Assembly: GCA_033961575.1 (NCBI GenBank)
Contig: CM066732.1
Span: forward strand, 95,843,187-95,907,186
DNA length: 64,000 nt
DNA from: Aselliscus stoliczkanus
Taxonomy: Eukaryota; Chordata; Mammalia; Chiroptera; Hipposideridae
Reading direction: 5' to 3'
Position numbers and translations under genes: made by a program. The notes beneath the pieces are model-generated. The model was given only the letters and a program-made list of their open reading frames with translations, made no database searches and was not told where the DNA came from. Positions 46,432 to 56,704 of the stretch are shown here, one piece after another (within the stretch, counting starts at the first letter, position 1; every line of letters begins with the position of its first letter).

Positions 46432-46704
46432 TGGGCGCCCCACGGGCTTCCTCGGCTAGCTGAGGTCACCGCGTGACCCCGGGTCTCCAAAGGTATAAGA
46501 GGGGAAAGACGAGGCCCAGGTCCCTCAGGTCCGTACCCTGCCGAGTGTTCACACCCATCCTCCCCACTAACCCCAACAAATCCAAGGGCCGGGGGCGACG
46601 GCCCCTTTAAGACGCGGCCCAGTCCGTCGCCCGCAGAGAGGGGCGCAACGGGGCCGACACGACCCCCCCTACTCCGTTCCTCTGCCCACGTCTAGTCGCC
46701 TCAC

Positions 46705-46985
46705 CTCGGGCCGCCGGGCCCCGCCGCCGCGGCGGCGGGGGGGGGGGGGGGGGGTGCGGGCGGGGTCCGGAGGGGGGGGTCGCCCCGCCGACGATGGAGC
46801 CGCGGTTCGCTATCTGAGGCCGTAGCACGGTGACTACGTTGAGCGTGGACGCTCCTAGCCCGCTCCTTCGGCGGCTCCTGGGACCCCAAGATGGCGGCGG
46901 CGCTGAGGCGGCTGCGGGCGCTGGGCCGGCGGCGGCGGCGGCCACTTTCACTCACTGAGAGGAGCGGAGCAGGGACACGGGGAGC
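46705..46985 (-). other. INO80: INO80 exon 1, predicted non-coding 5' UTR exon
   Basis: GC-rich minus-strand segment that ends in a strong donor (CCCGAG then GTGAGG, boundary 46705/46704). It is the best donor in the CpG island and the only plausible upstream partner for the exon 2 acceptor at 33022. The 5' end is a guess, because no TATA box is visible on this strand and the start is probably dispersed. The exon contains a C18 tract, a CCG/CGG palindrome and a YY1 site. This gives intron 1 a length of about 13.7 kb. The donor is inferred from motif strength alone. Confidence 0.6.
46886..46898 (+). promoter_or_regulatory. YY1 binding site (CCAAGATGGCGGC)
   Basis: Exact match to the long YY1 consensus AANATGGCGGC with a CC flank; on the INO80 sense strand it reads GCCGCCATCTTGG inside predicted exon 1. 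YY1 sites of this type usually sit just downstream of the start of transcription in CpG promoters. Confidence 0.75.
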
Positions 46986-47296
46986 CATGGCGGGGGGGAG
47001 GAGAGGCGCCATAGCCAGGCCAGAACAATCGAGCCGCTACTCAGCTGGCTTACCCCCGCCCCGCCCACGCTCACTGCTCGTCTCCAGCCCGTGGCTGCCC
47101 GTGGTGCCGCTGCCGTCGGCCTTGAGCAGCTCGCACCCCGCCGCTGCTGCCTGACGCCCCGCGTAGACCGGGGTTCGGGGGGAGTCCATGATCCATGCTA
47201 TCTGAGTGCAGATTGGTCGGGGCTGGGACTGGCGAAGATTGCCGAAAGGCGGCGGGGAGGAGGAGGAGGATGTCGTCGCTAGAGTGAGCAAGCAGA

Positions 47297-47322
47297 TCTC
47301 GCGGGAGTAAATGTCGCGAGAT
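47297..47322. promoter_or_regulatory. Pair of TCTCGCGAGA-like motifs
   Basis: TCTCGCGGGA (47297) and TGTCGCGAGA (47312) each differ by one base from the palindromic TCTCGCGAGA element found in CpG-island promoters and bound by BANP. Occupancy is inference. Confidence 0.45.
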
Positions 47323-47361
47323 GTCACCAGGCCTGCAACCGCCGAAGAAAGGTTCCTTTTC

Positions 47362-47376
47362 CCGGAAGTAACGTCA
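47362..47376 (+). promoter_or_regulatory. ETS/GABPA site joined to CRE half-site
   Basis: CCGGAAGTAACGTCA combines an ETS core (CCGGAAGT) with an ATF/CREB-like (T)AACGTCA. It sits at the outer edge of the CpG island, about 380 bp upstream of predicted exon 1. Confidence 0.6.
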
Positions 47377-47420
47377 ATCGAAACGGCCCAGGATCCTGGG
47401 AGTATGCGTTCCCGCAGGCA

Positions 47421-48425
47421 GTAGGTGGGAGGGTTCTTGTGATTAGTGTGTTAGGGGCTACCTAACACGGAGGAGTTTTACTTGAAGGAAAGCATAGATT
47501 TGGGTGTGAAGTTTTATCCTGTTTCTGGCCCGTTTGGACGGGGCAGTACATCATCGAGGAAGTGCCAGCTGTGAAGAGCACTCTATACTGTAATTTGGGG
47601 CCCCACTTCAGGCTCAGATCAAGGCCACCATCCTGTGACACAGACAAGATGCCTAAGTGAGGGCTTTAGGGTTCAAGGCCTGGGGCACCCGCACACGTGT
47701 CATCAGAAATGTCACCCCCACTGAGCCTCTGAAGGGGAATAATTGATTTGTCTGTGCCAGCAACATAACTTGAGCCCTATGCTACCCACATATACTAAAG
47801 TTAATGAACTCAATTAACAGGATCTGCGATGAAGAAGGACCTAGTGTATATATCCTAATTGTAAATAAAGATTCTAACTTGAACGTTATGCTATTTGGGT
47901 TTCCTCAGGTCTCAAGCTTTAATTCATTTCAGCCTGGACCTTAGTAGTTAAGCAGAACAGCATTTGCTTAATTAAGGTCATGAAGAGACTTCTTGTGCTA
48001 AATTCACTGGACTTGAAAAAGTTAATTTACCTAAAGGCAAAAATATAGTATACGACCTTTTGTGTAAGAAAAAAGGGAACATAAGAAAACAAATATCTGC
48101 TCATTTGTGCAAAAGAAATACAAGGATAAACCAGAAATTAAAATAATTGATTTCCTATATGAGAAGGGTGGGAAGGGGGAGGGATGGGAACAAGGTAGCA
48201 GGAGTGATCGAGAATTGGCAAGTTTTTTTATGTTGGACTGATTCTTAGAACCCTAGTCATGTTTCATACACCCCCAAAAGTAAATACCTAAAACCAAGTA
48301 GGATAATATTTGAGTAACAATGAGGTGTCTGTTTGGAGCATAGACCAAAAGGAAAACAACAAAGGCAGGAAAGTCAGTAAGCTAGGGAGGGACCAAGTTT
48401 TACAATCCTTTAGATTCAAATGTAG
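47421..48425. other. Intergenic DNA upstream of INO80
   Basis: Unassigned; one CACGTG box at 47694. No open frame with coding character. Confidence 0.5.
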
Positions 48426-48757
48426 GTTGTCTGTTGTATTTGTTTTCTAGTGTTATGCTAACAATACCGCAAATGGGCTTCAAACAACACAATTTATTAT
48501 CTTACAGTTGTGTAAGTCGGAAGTTTGACACTGTCTCACGGGGCTAAAAATCAAGGTGTTGGCAGGAAGAATTGAATTCCTTTTCCAGCTTCCAGAGGCT
48601 GTTTGCATTCTTTGCTCCTGGCTCCCTTTCTGCATCTACAAAGCCAGCAATGGCAGGTTGGGCCCTTCTCACATCCTATCCGACCAACTCTTACCCATTT
48701 AAGGATCCTTGTGGTTATATCAAGCCCATCCAGATAATCCAGGACAATATCCCCATT
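48426..48757 (+). repeat. Unclassified ancient interspersed repeat
   Basis: TTTTCTAGTGTTATGCTAAC, AACAACACAATTTATTATCT, AATCAAGGTGTTGGCAGGA follow a widespread mammalian repeat pattern whose name I am not sure of. Ends at the (TTTA)n tract. Confidence 0.45.
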
Positions 48758-48796
<39 letters not shown>

Positions 48797-48809
48797 TATT
48801 TATTTATTT
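48757..48809. repeat. (TTTA)n microsatellite
   Basis: Nearly uninterrupted TTTA repeats, probably grown from the T-rich tail of the reversed type B SINE next to it. Confidence 0.95.
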
Positions 48810-49335
48810 TGCTGAGCCATCCTGCCACCTGTTGGCAATTTAACAGCAGCTCAGCTCGGGCTGGACATCAAACTGCTGTTGCTCAGAGCTCAGCTCCCAC
48901 TCTTTTTAAAGATTTTATTGGGGAATTGGGGGAGGGGAACAGCATTGGGGAATCAGGGAAGGGAAACAGACAAGTTGCTGTCGTTTTGTTCTTCCGTCTA
49001 GTTGCGGAGGACATTGCTTCACTGGCCCATGTTGGTATCGTCATTGCGTTCATCTCGGGTGAGGCAGATTGGTCTCCGGCTTCTGGATTGTCGCTCACCG
49101 CAGCTATTGGCAGCTCACGCTGGCTGCCGGCCACTCACTGTAGCCGATGGCATAGCCCAGCTCCAGGTGGAGCTGTTGTTAGCTGTAGAGGGCAGTGTCA
49201 CTGGCCCTCATGTGGGACCCGAACTGCGGCCGCTGGCATCTCCCAGAACCAGCTCTTAATGTGCCAGTTGGCCGGCCCTCAGCTCGCACTCTTGAGCGTG
49301 GAGCTCTTATCCAACTGAGCCACTCGGCCCACCCA
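48810..49335 (-). mobile_element. Type B SINE split by a type A-long SINE
   Basis: Type B halves at 48810-48904 and 49279-49335. Between them a reversed type A-long copy (48905-49278), flanked by the duplicated host sequence TCAGCTC(C/G)CACTCTT at 48890-48904 and 49279-49293. Its left neighbour is a (TTTA)n tract. Confidence 0.88.
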
Positions 49336-49690
49336 GGGTCTTGCATTCTTGATTAAAAGTCTTTGTCCATTGTTTGCCTTAGAGATGTAGTACATCACAT
49401 AAGATTTAATCCACAATTTCTTTGTAGTTTGGATTTAAATTGAGATTTAATGTTTTACAGACATATCTTGATTTTACTTTGTAGTTCACTGTAACATTTT
49501 CTGTTTTCTACCCAAAGAGAGGAGTCTCTTTGGCTTTCTTTAAATATTGTTCACAATCATTCAATATGCAATATTAAATTTATTAATGTTTCAAATACAT
49601 TAGGAAATAAAACATACAGACTATTATTTAATGATTATTTTGAGGAAACTTTGTGCTGTTGACTTAGGATATATACTTTATTTCTCTTAT

Positions 49691-49761
49691 CCAGTACTAA
49701 TGAGGCCCAACCCTGCTTAGCTTCTGAGACCAGAAAAGTTCAGGGTGTTACAGCCATAGAC
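49691..49761 (-). pseudogene. 5S rRNA pseudogene fragment
   Basis: The reverse complement begins GTCTATGGCTGTAACACCC and continues CTGAAC...GGTCTCAGAAGCTAAG, CAGGGTTGGGCCTCATTAG, TACTGG. This matches 5S rRNA positions 1 to about 86, with a deletion of roughly 12 nt in the middle and several transitions. The box A-like part is recognisable; the 3' third is absent. It could also be a lone 5S-derived SINE head, but no second copy is present here. Confidence 0.8.
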
Positions 49762-51420
49762 AAATAGTAAAGCAATAACAACAAAAAAATGAAAACCATA
49801 ATGTGTGGGGGTGAGACCCAAAACTGAATATAAATTCTAAGGAATGAACTTTACTGTATTACAAATGAGTAACATAGCCACTCTGCAGGTGATGGGGAAG
49901 AAAAGAACTCACCTAAATAACTGAGGGAAATACTATATACCTAAAAATAAGACAAACTGAAATGTACATAAATGCTGTGATGTACATACTGTTTCCCATG
50001 GTGGGAAGGCGAGAAGTAAGCAATTTGAAACTACTTATGTGTGTGCTAGAATTAAACAAATACATTGTAGGTCATGAGTTGTGTGTCTCACTGTTGGAGA
50101 AAAAAAAGTTTAAAGAAAAGGAGAAAGCTAAAATGAAGCCTGTAGTGTTTGTTGGTTTGGAATCTGAGGTATCGGTATAAACTCATGGTTTTTAACATAT
50201 GTACAATAGGTACAGAAAAACAGATTAGTGTGTATGTGTGGATTAATATACACATATTTCCTAGTACTATCTGCTGAGAGTATTGAGAAGTAATGAGGAT
50301 ATCTAGTATTTAGATCTCTATTTCTAAACACCATTCTCCAATCAAAAGAGCAAGGGGAACTTGGGAGAAATAATTCCTGGGCTGAGGCTGGGAAAATACA
50401 AGGTGAACCTGGACTATCTTATGGTTCCAGAAAACAATGCTCAGAAAAGGATGTCACACGAACACAGGAGCCAACCTGAAAGAGCCCCTAATGGCCAAAG
50501 TAACAAAAATAACTGATAGTATGACATTATGACTCAGAGACCCATAGATACTTATTGTTACTATTCATGTATCCATACTGATGTAAATAATTGGTTATTT
50601 AAATGAATGGGGGAGAGGAGGACAGACCTTTTTTAGAGTAGAAGTCCAATTTATAAAGGTAGCAGTTGAAGGAAAGAGGGATAACAAAAATCACCATTAG
50701 GCTAACACCACAGTAATAACTTAGACAAGATCCTCTGATGGATGCTAAATTAGTGGGTGAAAATTCAAAGAGAAACAGGATTTGCATAGATTCAAAGTGT
50801 CTTACCCAAGATACATTTTAGCACAAAGGAAAAAAATAGTAACTTTATAATGGTGAAACTAAGAAGAAACATTCTTAGTCAAGTGATCAATGTAAACATT
50901 AGTAACAAGACATCGTGAACCACTTGATATTTTGCATTGAGAAGGATACAACATCATTTCTGTGGTATTCTTGTTGAAAATTTGTACATAACCTCATTCC
51001 TGTCATGAAAAAAAAATTAGACATTCTGCATCAAGGGACTTTCCAAAAAATAATTGATCAGTACTTTTCAAAACTATCAAAGTAATGAAAGACCAGGAGA
51101 AACCTGGGAACTCATACAGATTTCTAGAGACTAAGGAGAAAGAGCAAATAAATGCAACATGGAGTCCTAGAAAGGATCCTAGAGTAGAAAAGCATGGGTG
51201 GGAAAACTGGTGACATTTGTATGAGGTCCTTAGTTCAAAATATTGTACCAATATTCATTTCTTTTGATAATTGTACAAAAGTTAGATGTTAACACTGGGA
51301 AAACTGGGTGAGTAACATACAGAAAACCTTTTTTCACTTTTTCTGTAGGTCTAAAATTAGTTCAAAATTAAAAGTTATTTTTTTTCCATTCTATTTGGCT
51401 TTTCAACTGTGTGCATCTCC
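49762..51420. other. Intergenic, old repeats
   Basis: 51270-51375 (AACACTGGGAAAACTGGGTG ... TCTAAAATTAGTTCAAAA) matches the tail of an old repeat also at 54770-54890; the rest is unassigned. Confidence 0.45.
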
Positions 51421-51424
51421 AGTC

Positions 51425-51893
51425 TTTTTTTTTTTTTTTTAAGATTTTATTGGGGAATTGGGGGAGGGGAACAGCATTGGGGAATCGGGAAAGGGAAACA
51501 GACAAGTTGCTGTCGTTTTGTTCTTTAGTTTAGTTTAGTCTAGTGGAGGACGTTGCTTCACTGGTGCATGTTGGTATCATCATTGTGCTCTTCTCGGGTG
51601 AGACAGATGGGTAGCCGGACTCTAGACAGCAGCTCACAGCAGTTCTAGGCAGCTCACATGGCTGCCAGCCGCTCACACTGGCTGCTGGCCACTCACTGTA
51701 GCCTATGGCAGCCCACTGCAGCAGGGGCTGCAGCTGTGCCGTCCAGGGAACTCACAGCAACCCGGCTCCAGGTGGAGCTGTTGTTCATCATCTGAGCTGT
51801 AGAGGGCGGTGTTACTGGCCCTCACGTGGGATCCGAACCGGGGCCGCTGGAGTCCCAGGTCAGTTCTTAACCAACGCGCCACTCGGCTGGCCC
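51425..51893 (-). mobile_element. Type A-long SINE
   Basis: AAGATTTTATTGGGGAATTG ... GCGCCACTCGGCTGGCCC in reverse. Possible duplication TGCATCTC at 51411 and 51893. Confidence 0.87.
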
Positions 51894-52684
51894 TGCATCT
51901 CTTGATTTTGGAATCAAGATGTTCTCTTAGTTTTCTAGGAGACTCTTCCTCTTTGGACGCTGTTCATAGAGTCTGGTCTTAACAAATGAGGGAAATGCAG
52001 GAACTATATGAGAGTAGAAAATATTTTAAGACACACTCTCCTTACCTAACTTGAAATCACAGAAAACATAAGGGGAATTCTCTTATGAGGAGCTAGAAGT
52101 ATAAATTCAAGCTTTTCTCAAATGTAGCAGAGATGGCAACAATTTGATCAACAATAACCATGAAGCAGCACTCACCAACCACCAACTCCCGAAAAGGGGT
52201 AGTTCCCACCATCCTGACTGCTATCTGGGATTCAGGAAAAACAGGGAGATGAAGAGCAGTACATTCTGCCTGAGATCTGCACTGTACACATTTTAAGCAT
52301 TAAAGCAAGGGCCATAAACTGGTGGTCTTTGGCCATAACTGATTTCAAGGTGTATGTTTTCACTTTTTATTTTTAAATGTTTTTTTTTCTTGAAAACTAA
52401 GATCTAGCAACACAGTGCAACTGTTGAATGGAAGTGAACATTAGTTTCTCCCTCTGCGCAGGGTATGTGCTTGCCTGTTCACCTGTGTCCCTATTACTGC
52501 TGGTAATACTGCTTAAACCCAATCTACTGACTCTCTTTCCATAGCTGCCCAGCTTCTGCAGATATTTCAGTTTAGCAATTCCTACAATAAAAGATTGTTT
52601 TTATTTGAATTTGTCACTCTCATTGAGATGATTTTTGTTCTAATTAGTATGGATTAGTAAATGCTATTTTGAAAGTGCATAAGC

Positions 52685-52910
52685 ATAACAATAGCTAACG
52701 TTTTGTGAGCACCTATAATGTGCTGTAGAAGTAATACACATTTAAGCTGCATAAAAGCTCTTTATTTCCATTTTATGAAGAGGGAACTGAGGCTTAACAT
52801 TATTAAGTAATAATTAAGTAACTTTTTCGAGCTTATACACCTAGTGAGTGATAGAGCAGGGACTCAAATCCAGGTCTTCAGATGCTAGGTTCTGTATTCT
52901 GACACTATGT
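52685..52910 (+). repeat. MIR element
   Basis: GCTAACGTTTTGTGAGCACC, GAACTGAGGCTTAACATTAT, CACCTAGTGAGTGATAGAGC. Confidence 0.75.
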
Positions 52911-52979
52911 ATCAAACATTTGCCCTTACCACTTTCATTTGCTTTACTTAAATGATTGCCTATCTGTAATCTTTGATGC

Positions 52980-53680
52980 TATCACTATATTTTTTCATTC
53001 TCAAATTATGAAATAGATACCAGCACAAAGTACAGAGAAAAATGTAATGAACATTTGTATATTCGCTGCCAGATTTGTCAAACCTTAATATTTTGTAATA
53101 TTTGTTTTTATTAATAAAACATTACAAATATAGTTGATGCCATCTGTATAGCCCTTTGATGCCATGTCTCCTCTCTCCCCACTCCCAGAGGTAATAGTCA
53201 CAATCCTGAATTTATTGACAACACTTATCTATGTTTTATAAATATGTATCTCCATAAAAGTTATACTACACCTATCTATCTTCACTTGCAACGTTATGGT
53301 TTTAGATATTTCCATGTGAATTTCCATGGCTTTAATTAATTTACTTTATATTTTTATTATTTTTGTTTGGGAGGGTGGCTTCAGGTTCACAAAATTGTAT
53401 TAATCACGGTCTTTGGTTCATGACATAAAAGAGGCCTGTCAGTGGTTCTTTTTTATTTATTTAGCTTACTTTTAATAGTGTAATAAGCACTTGCAAATTC
53501 ATTGTGGAAAACAAAATCTAGTTACTGGACAATAAGTTGTGTTTAACTACGTCACATTCCAAACTTCCACCTTCTGCCTCCTGACATAACCATCATCCTG
53601 AATTCCATCTTCATCATCCTCTTGCTTTCTATTGGACCTATGTACATGTATTAAAAGTATATATTTTTAAATTTTAGATG
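52980..53680 (-). mobile_element. Probable ancient L1 fragment, minus strand
   Basis: Sequence style (TTCGCTGCCAGATTTGTCAA, ATGTATCTCCATAAAAG) resembles the L1M region at 18830-21870, without a diagnostic phrase that settles it. Confidence 0.35.
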
Positions 53681-53682
53681 TT

Positions 53683-54138
53683 GTTTTTTTTTTTTTTTTA
53701 AGATTTTATTGGGGAATTGGCGGAGGGGAACAGCGTTGGGGAATCGGGGAAGGGGAACAGACAAGTTGCTGTCTTTTTGTTCTTCAGTCTAGCTGCGGAG
53801 GATGTTGCTTCACCGTTGGTATCGTCATTGCGCTCTTCCCGGATGAGGCAGATCGGTCACTGGCCTCTGGATGTCGGATGTCGCTCACCGCGGCTATTGG
53901 CAGCTCATGCTTGGCTGCCAGCCGCTCACGCTGGCTGCGGGCCACTCACTGTAGCCTATGGCAGCCCACTGCAGCAGGGGCTGCAGCCCACACCATCACC
54001 GGGGCTCGCACAGCCCAGCTCCAGGTGGAGCTGTTGTTAGCTGTAGAGGGCAGTGTCACTGGCCCTCATGTGGGATCCGAACCGGGGCCGCTGGCATCCC
54101 AAAACCAGCGCTTAACCAATGCGCCACTCGGCCAGCCC
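53683..54138 (-). mobile_element. Type A-long SINE
   Basis: AAGATTTTATTGGGGAATTG ... ATGCGCCACTCGGCCAGCCC in reverse. Duplication TAGATGTT at 53675-53682 and 54139-54146. Reads almost identically to 24634-25090. Confidence 0.9.
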
Positions 54139-54583
54139 TAGATGTTTTATCCTATATAAAAATGGTAGCATCATAGTCACAAAATATTTGCAGGCAGATA
54201 CTTATTACAAAAGGTAAAAGAGCAACCTTACAGTGAATAAACCTGGTATACACCATCTTAACCAAGTGATCAAAACTAGTATCTCCAGTAATATTCTGAA
54301 ACTGTTCCAGACTGAAGAAGACTAAACAGATATGACAACTGAATGCAATGTGTGAGCAAGGAGGGTTTTTTTTTTTTGAGGGGGGCACTATAAAAACTAT
54401 TAGTAGGACAACTGGCAAAATTTAAGTAAGTTCTGTAGATTAGATGATAGTAGTCTGTTGATGTTAATTTCCTGCTTTTGATAATTGTGTAACAAAATTC
54501 CTTGTTTTAAAGAAATTTATACACTATTTAGGAGTAAGGGGCCATTATGTTTACCTCTGAAACTAACAATTTAGAAAAAAATG

Positions 54584-54586
<3 letters not shown>

Positions 54587-54630
<44 letters not shown>
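54587..54630. repeat. (AT)n microsatellite
   Basis: About 22 AT repeats directly beside the insertion site of the SINE at 54649. Confidence 0.95.
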
Positions 54631-54632
<2 letters not shown>

Positions 54633-54648
54633 AAAAAAATTATATGTA

Positions 54649-54746
54649 GGGCCGCAGTGGTTAAGTGCTGGCTTGGGAAGCCAGCAGCCCTGGTTCGGGT
54701 CCCACGTATGACGGCCAGTGACACTGCCCTCCAAAAAAAAAAAAAA
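54649..54746 (+). mobile_element. Short type A SINE with deleted box A start
   Basis: AGGGCCGCAGTGGTTAAG: about 11 nt between GGGCCG and GCAGTGG are missing. Duplication AAATTATATGTA at 54637 and just after 54746. Inserted beside an (AT)n tract. Confidence 0.85.
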
Positions 54747-55500
54747 AATTATATGTATGAAAGAAAAAGAAAGCAAATGTTTGCTTAATGTTAACATTTG
54801 GGAAATCCAAGTGAAAAATATGACAACTCTGATATTCTTGCACCTTTTCTCTAAGTCTGAAATTATGTCAAAATAAAAGTTAAAAGAGTATCCTGATACA
54901 TGTAATCATTTGGGACTCACCTTTTCTACTTAATAAAATTCATCACAACTGTCAGGTATCACTGGAGTTCATGCTTTTCAAAATAGCTTTATTGGGATAT
55001 AATTTACATACCAAAAAAAATCACCTATTTAAGAGTATATAATTCAGTAGTTTTTTAGTACCTTCACAGAGTTGTGTATGCATCACCATAATCTAATTTT
55101 AGAACATTTCAGCACTCCAAAAGGCAATCCTCCTATCCATTAGCTTCATTTCCTATTCCCCCCAATCCCCATCTCCATCCCACATAGCCACGAATCTTTC
55201 TGTCTCAATAGATTATTTCATTCATTTGTAATGCTGTATAATATCATTTTGTTTATGCCACAGTTTATTTATCCAGTTAAACAATCCACTGGGTTGTTTT
55301 CCAGGTTTTTGCTTGTTATGAATAGTGTTGGTTTGAACAGTCTTGTATCAGTCTTCTCATGTATGTCCAAGAGTTTTTCTTATTATATACATAAGAATAG
55401 ACTTGCATAATCATGGATATACAACTGGTCAAGTATGGAAAATAATTAAAACTATTTGGAAACTATATGCCAAAGTGGTTGTGCAAATTTACACTGTCAC

Positions 55501-55501
<1 letters not shown>

Positions 55502-55551
<50 letters not shown>
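55502..55551. repeat. (GA)n microsatellite
   Basis: About 24 GA repeats within old L1 sequence. Confidence 0.95.
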
Positions 55552-55553
<2 letters not shown>

Positions 55554-55697
55554 TATGGATTAATAGCACTTCAAATGATTATTGGCCATGTGTGTTGCTC
55601 TTCTGTGAAACTCCTGTTCATGTCTTTTGCCTATGTTTTGTGTGTGTGCGCGCACGTGCTTTTCCAATTGATTTGTAAGTGTTCCCAATTTATTCTT

Positions 55698-55806
55698 TTT
55701 TTTTTTTTTTTGAGGGCAGTGTCACTGGCCCTCATATGTGGGACCGAACCGGGGCTGCTGGCTTCCCAAGCCAGCTTTTAACCACCGCTCCACGCGGCCA
55801 GCCCTC
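55698..55806 (-). mobile_element. Short type A SINE
   Basis: GAGGGCAGTGTCACTGGCCC ... in reverse. Duplication AATTTATTCTT at 55687-55697 and after 55806. Confidence 0.87.
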
Positions 55807-56597
55807 CCTAATTTATTCTTGATACAAAGCCTTTGCTGGTTCCCTATAGCATAAATATCTATCTTCCCCCAGTTTGATAGTTACATTTTCACTTCTTGAG
55901 TGTCCTTTCACTTCACTTTCTTTAGTGTCCTTTTAAAAGAAAAGTTAATTCTAATGTCAAATTTATGAATAGTTTCCTCTATATTAAATGTTTTTAATGT
56001 TTTGCTTAAGATATCTTTCCCTACTCAATGTCTAAAAAATCCACCAATATTTTCTACTGAGACTTAAAAATTTTTTAAAAACATTTGGATCTTTAATCCA
56101 GTTGGAATTTTAAAATATGTTGTAAAGTATGTATCCAATTACACCTTTTTCCACATAGAGATCCATTTTTTGCAAACCTGTTTTTTGAACAGTTGGTCCC
56201 TTTTTTCCCACTGCTCTGACATGCAGTCTGTTCTTTATTAAAGTTCTACACTGTGATAGTCTGTTTCTGGACTCGGTTCTATTCCACTGGTCATTTTGTC
56301 TCTCCCTGCACCAATGCCACATTATCTTAATTACTACAATTTCAAAATAAGTTCTAAAACCTGGTAGGCAGGTCCCTCTCCTTTCTTCTTTAGAAGTGTT
56401 TGACTATTGTTGGTTCTTTACTCTTCCATTTAAATTTTGGTATCATCTTATGAATTGGAATGAAAAATAGTGTTGGTATTTTTATTGTTTCTCATTGAAT
56501 CCATAGATCAGTGTGAAGAGAGTTGCCATCCCATGAATCTATGAACATGATATCTCCACATTTATTAGTTTCATTTAGATCCTTTTTACTGCCTCTT

Positions 56598-56704
56598 TTT
56601 TTTTTTTTTTTGAGGGCAGTGTCACTGGCCCTCATATGTGGGACCCGAACCGGGGCCGCTGGCTTCCCAAGCCAGCGCTTAAACACGCACCACTCGGCGG
56701 GCCC
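56598..56704 (-). mobile_element. Short type A SINE
   Basis: GAGGGCAGTGTCACTGGCCC ... ACCACTCGGCGGGCCC in reverse. Duplication near CTGCCTCTT / GCTACCTCTT. Confidence 0.85.

Larger units (their letters stand above)
46300..47420. promoter_or_regulatory. INO80: CpG-island promoter region of INO80
   Basis: A dense CpG/GC stretch in an AT-rich window, surrounding exon 1, with no TATA box at the expected place on the minus strand. It contains an inverted CCAAT box (ATTGG at 47212), an ETS plus CRE-half composite (47362-47376), two near-palindromic TCGCGA motifs, a YY1 site and downstream CACGTG boxes. Typical of a dispersed-start housekeeping promoter. A divergent transcript to the right is possible, but no downstream gene is visible. 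Confidence 0.85.

Noticed and set aside
46493..46500. GGTATAAGA as a TATA box for a plus-strand promoter
   Set aside because: One weak match in a GC-rich area with no downstream gene or initiator evidence.
46607..47154. Long GC-rich open frames on both strands in the CpG island as protein-coding genes
   Set aside because: Low-complexity Ala/Arg/Pro frames are expected where stop codons are rare; no splice or family support. Only the sense-strand frame is kept, as a possible uORF.
48572..49318. 248-residue open frame
   Set aside because: It runs through an old repeat, a (TTTA)n tract (Ile-Tyr-Leu-Phe repeats) and two nested SINEs.
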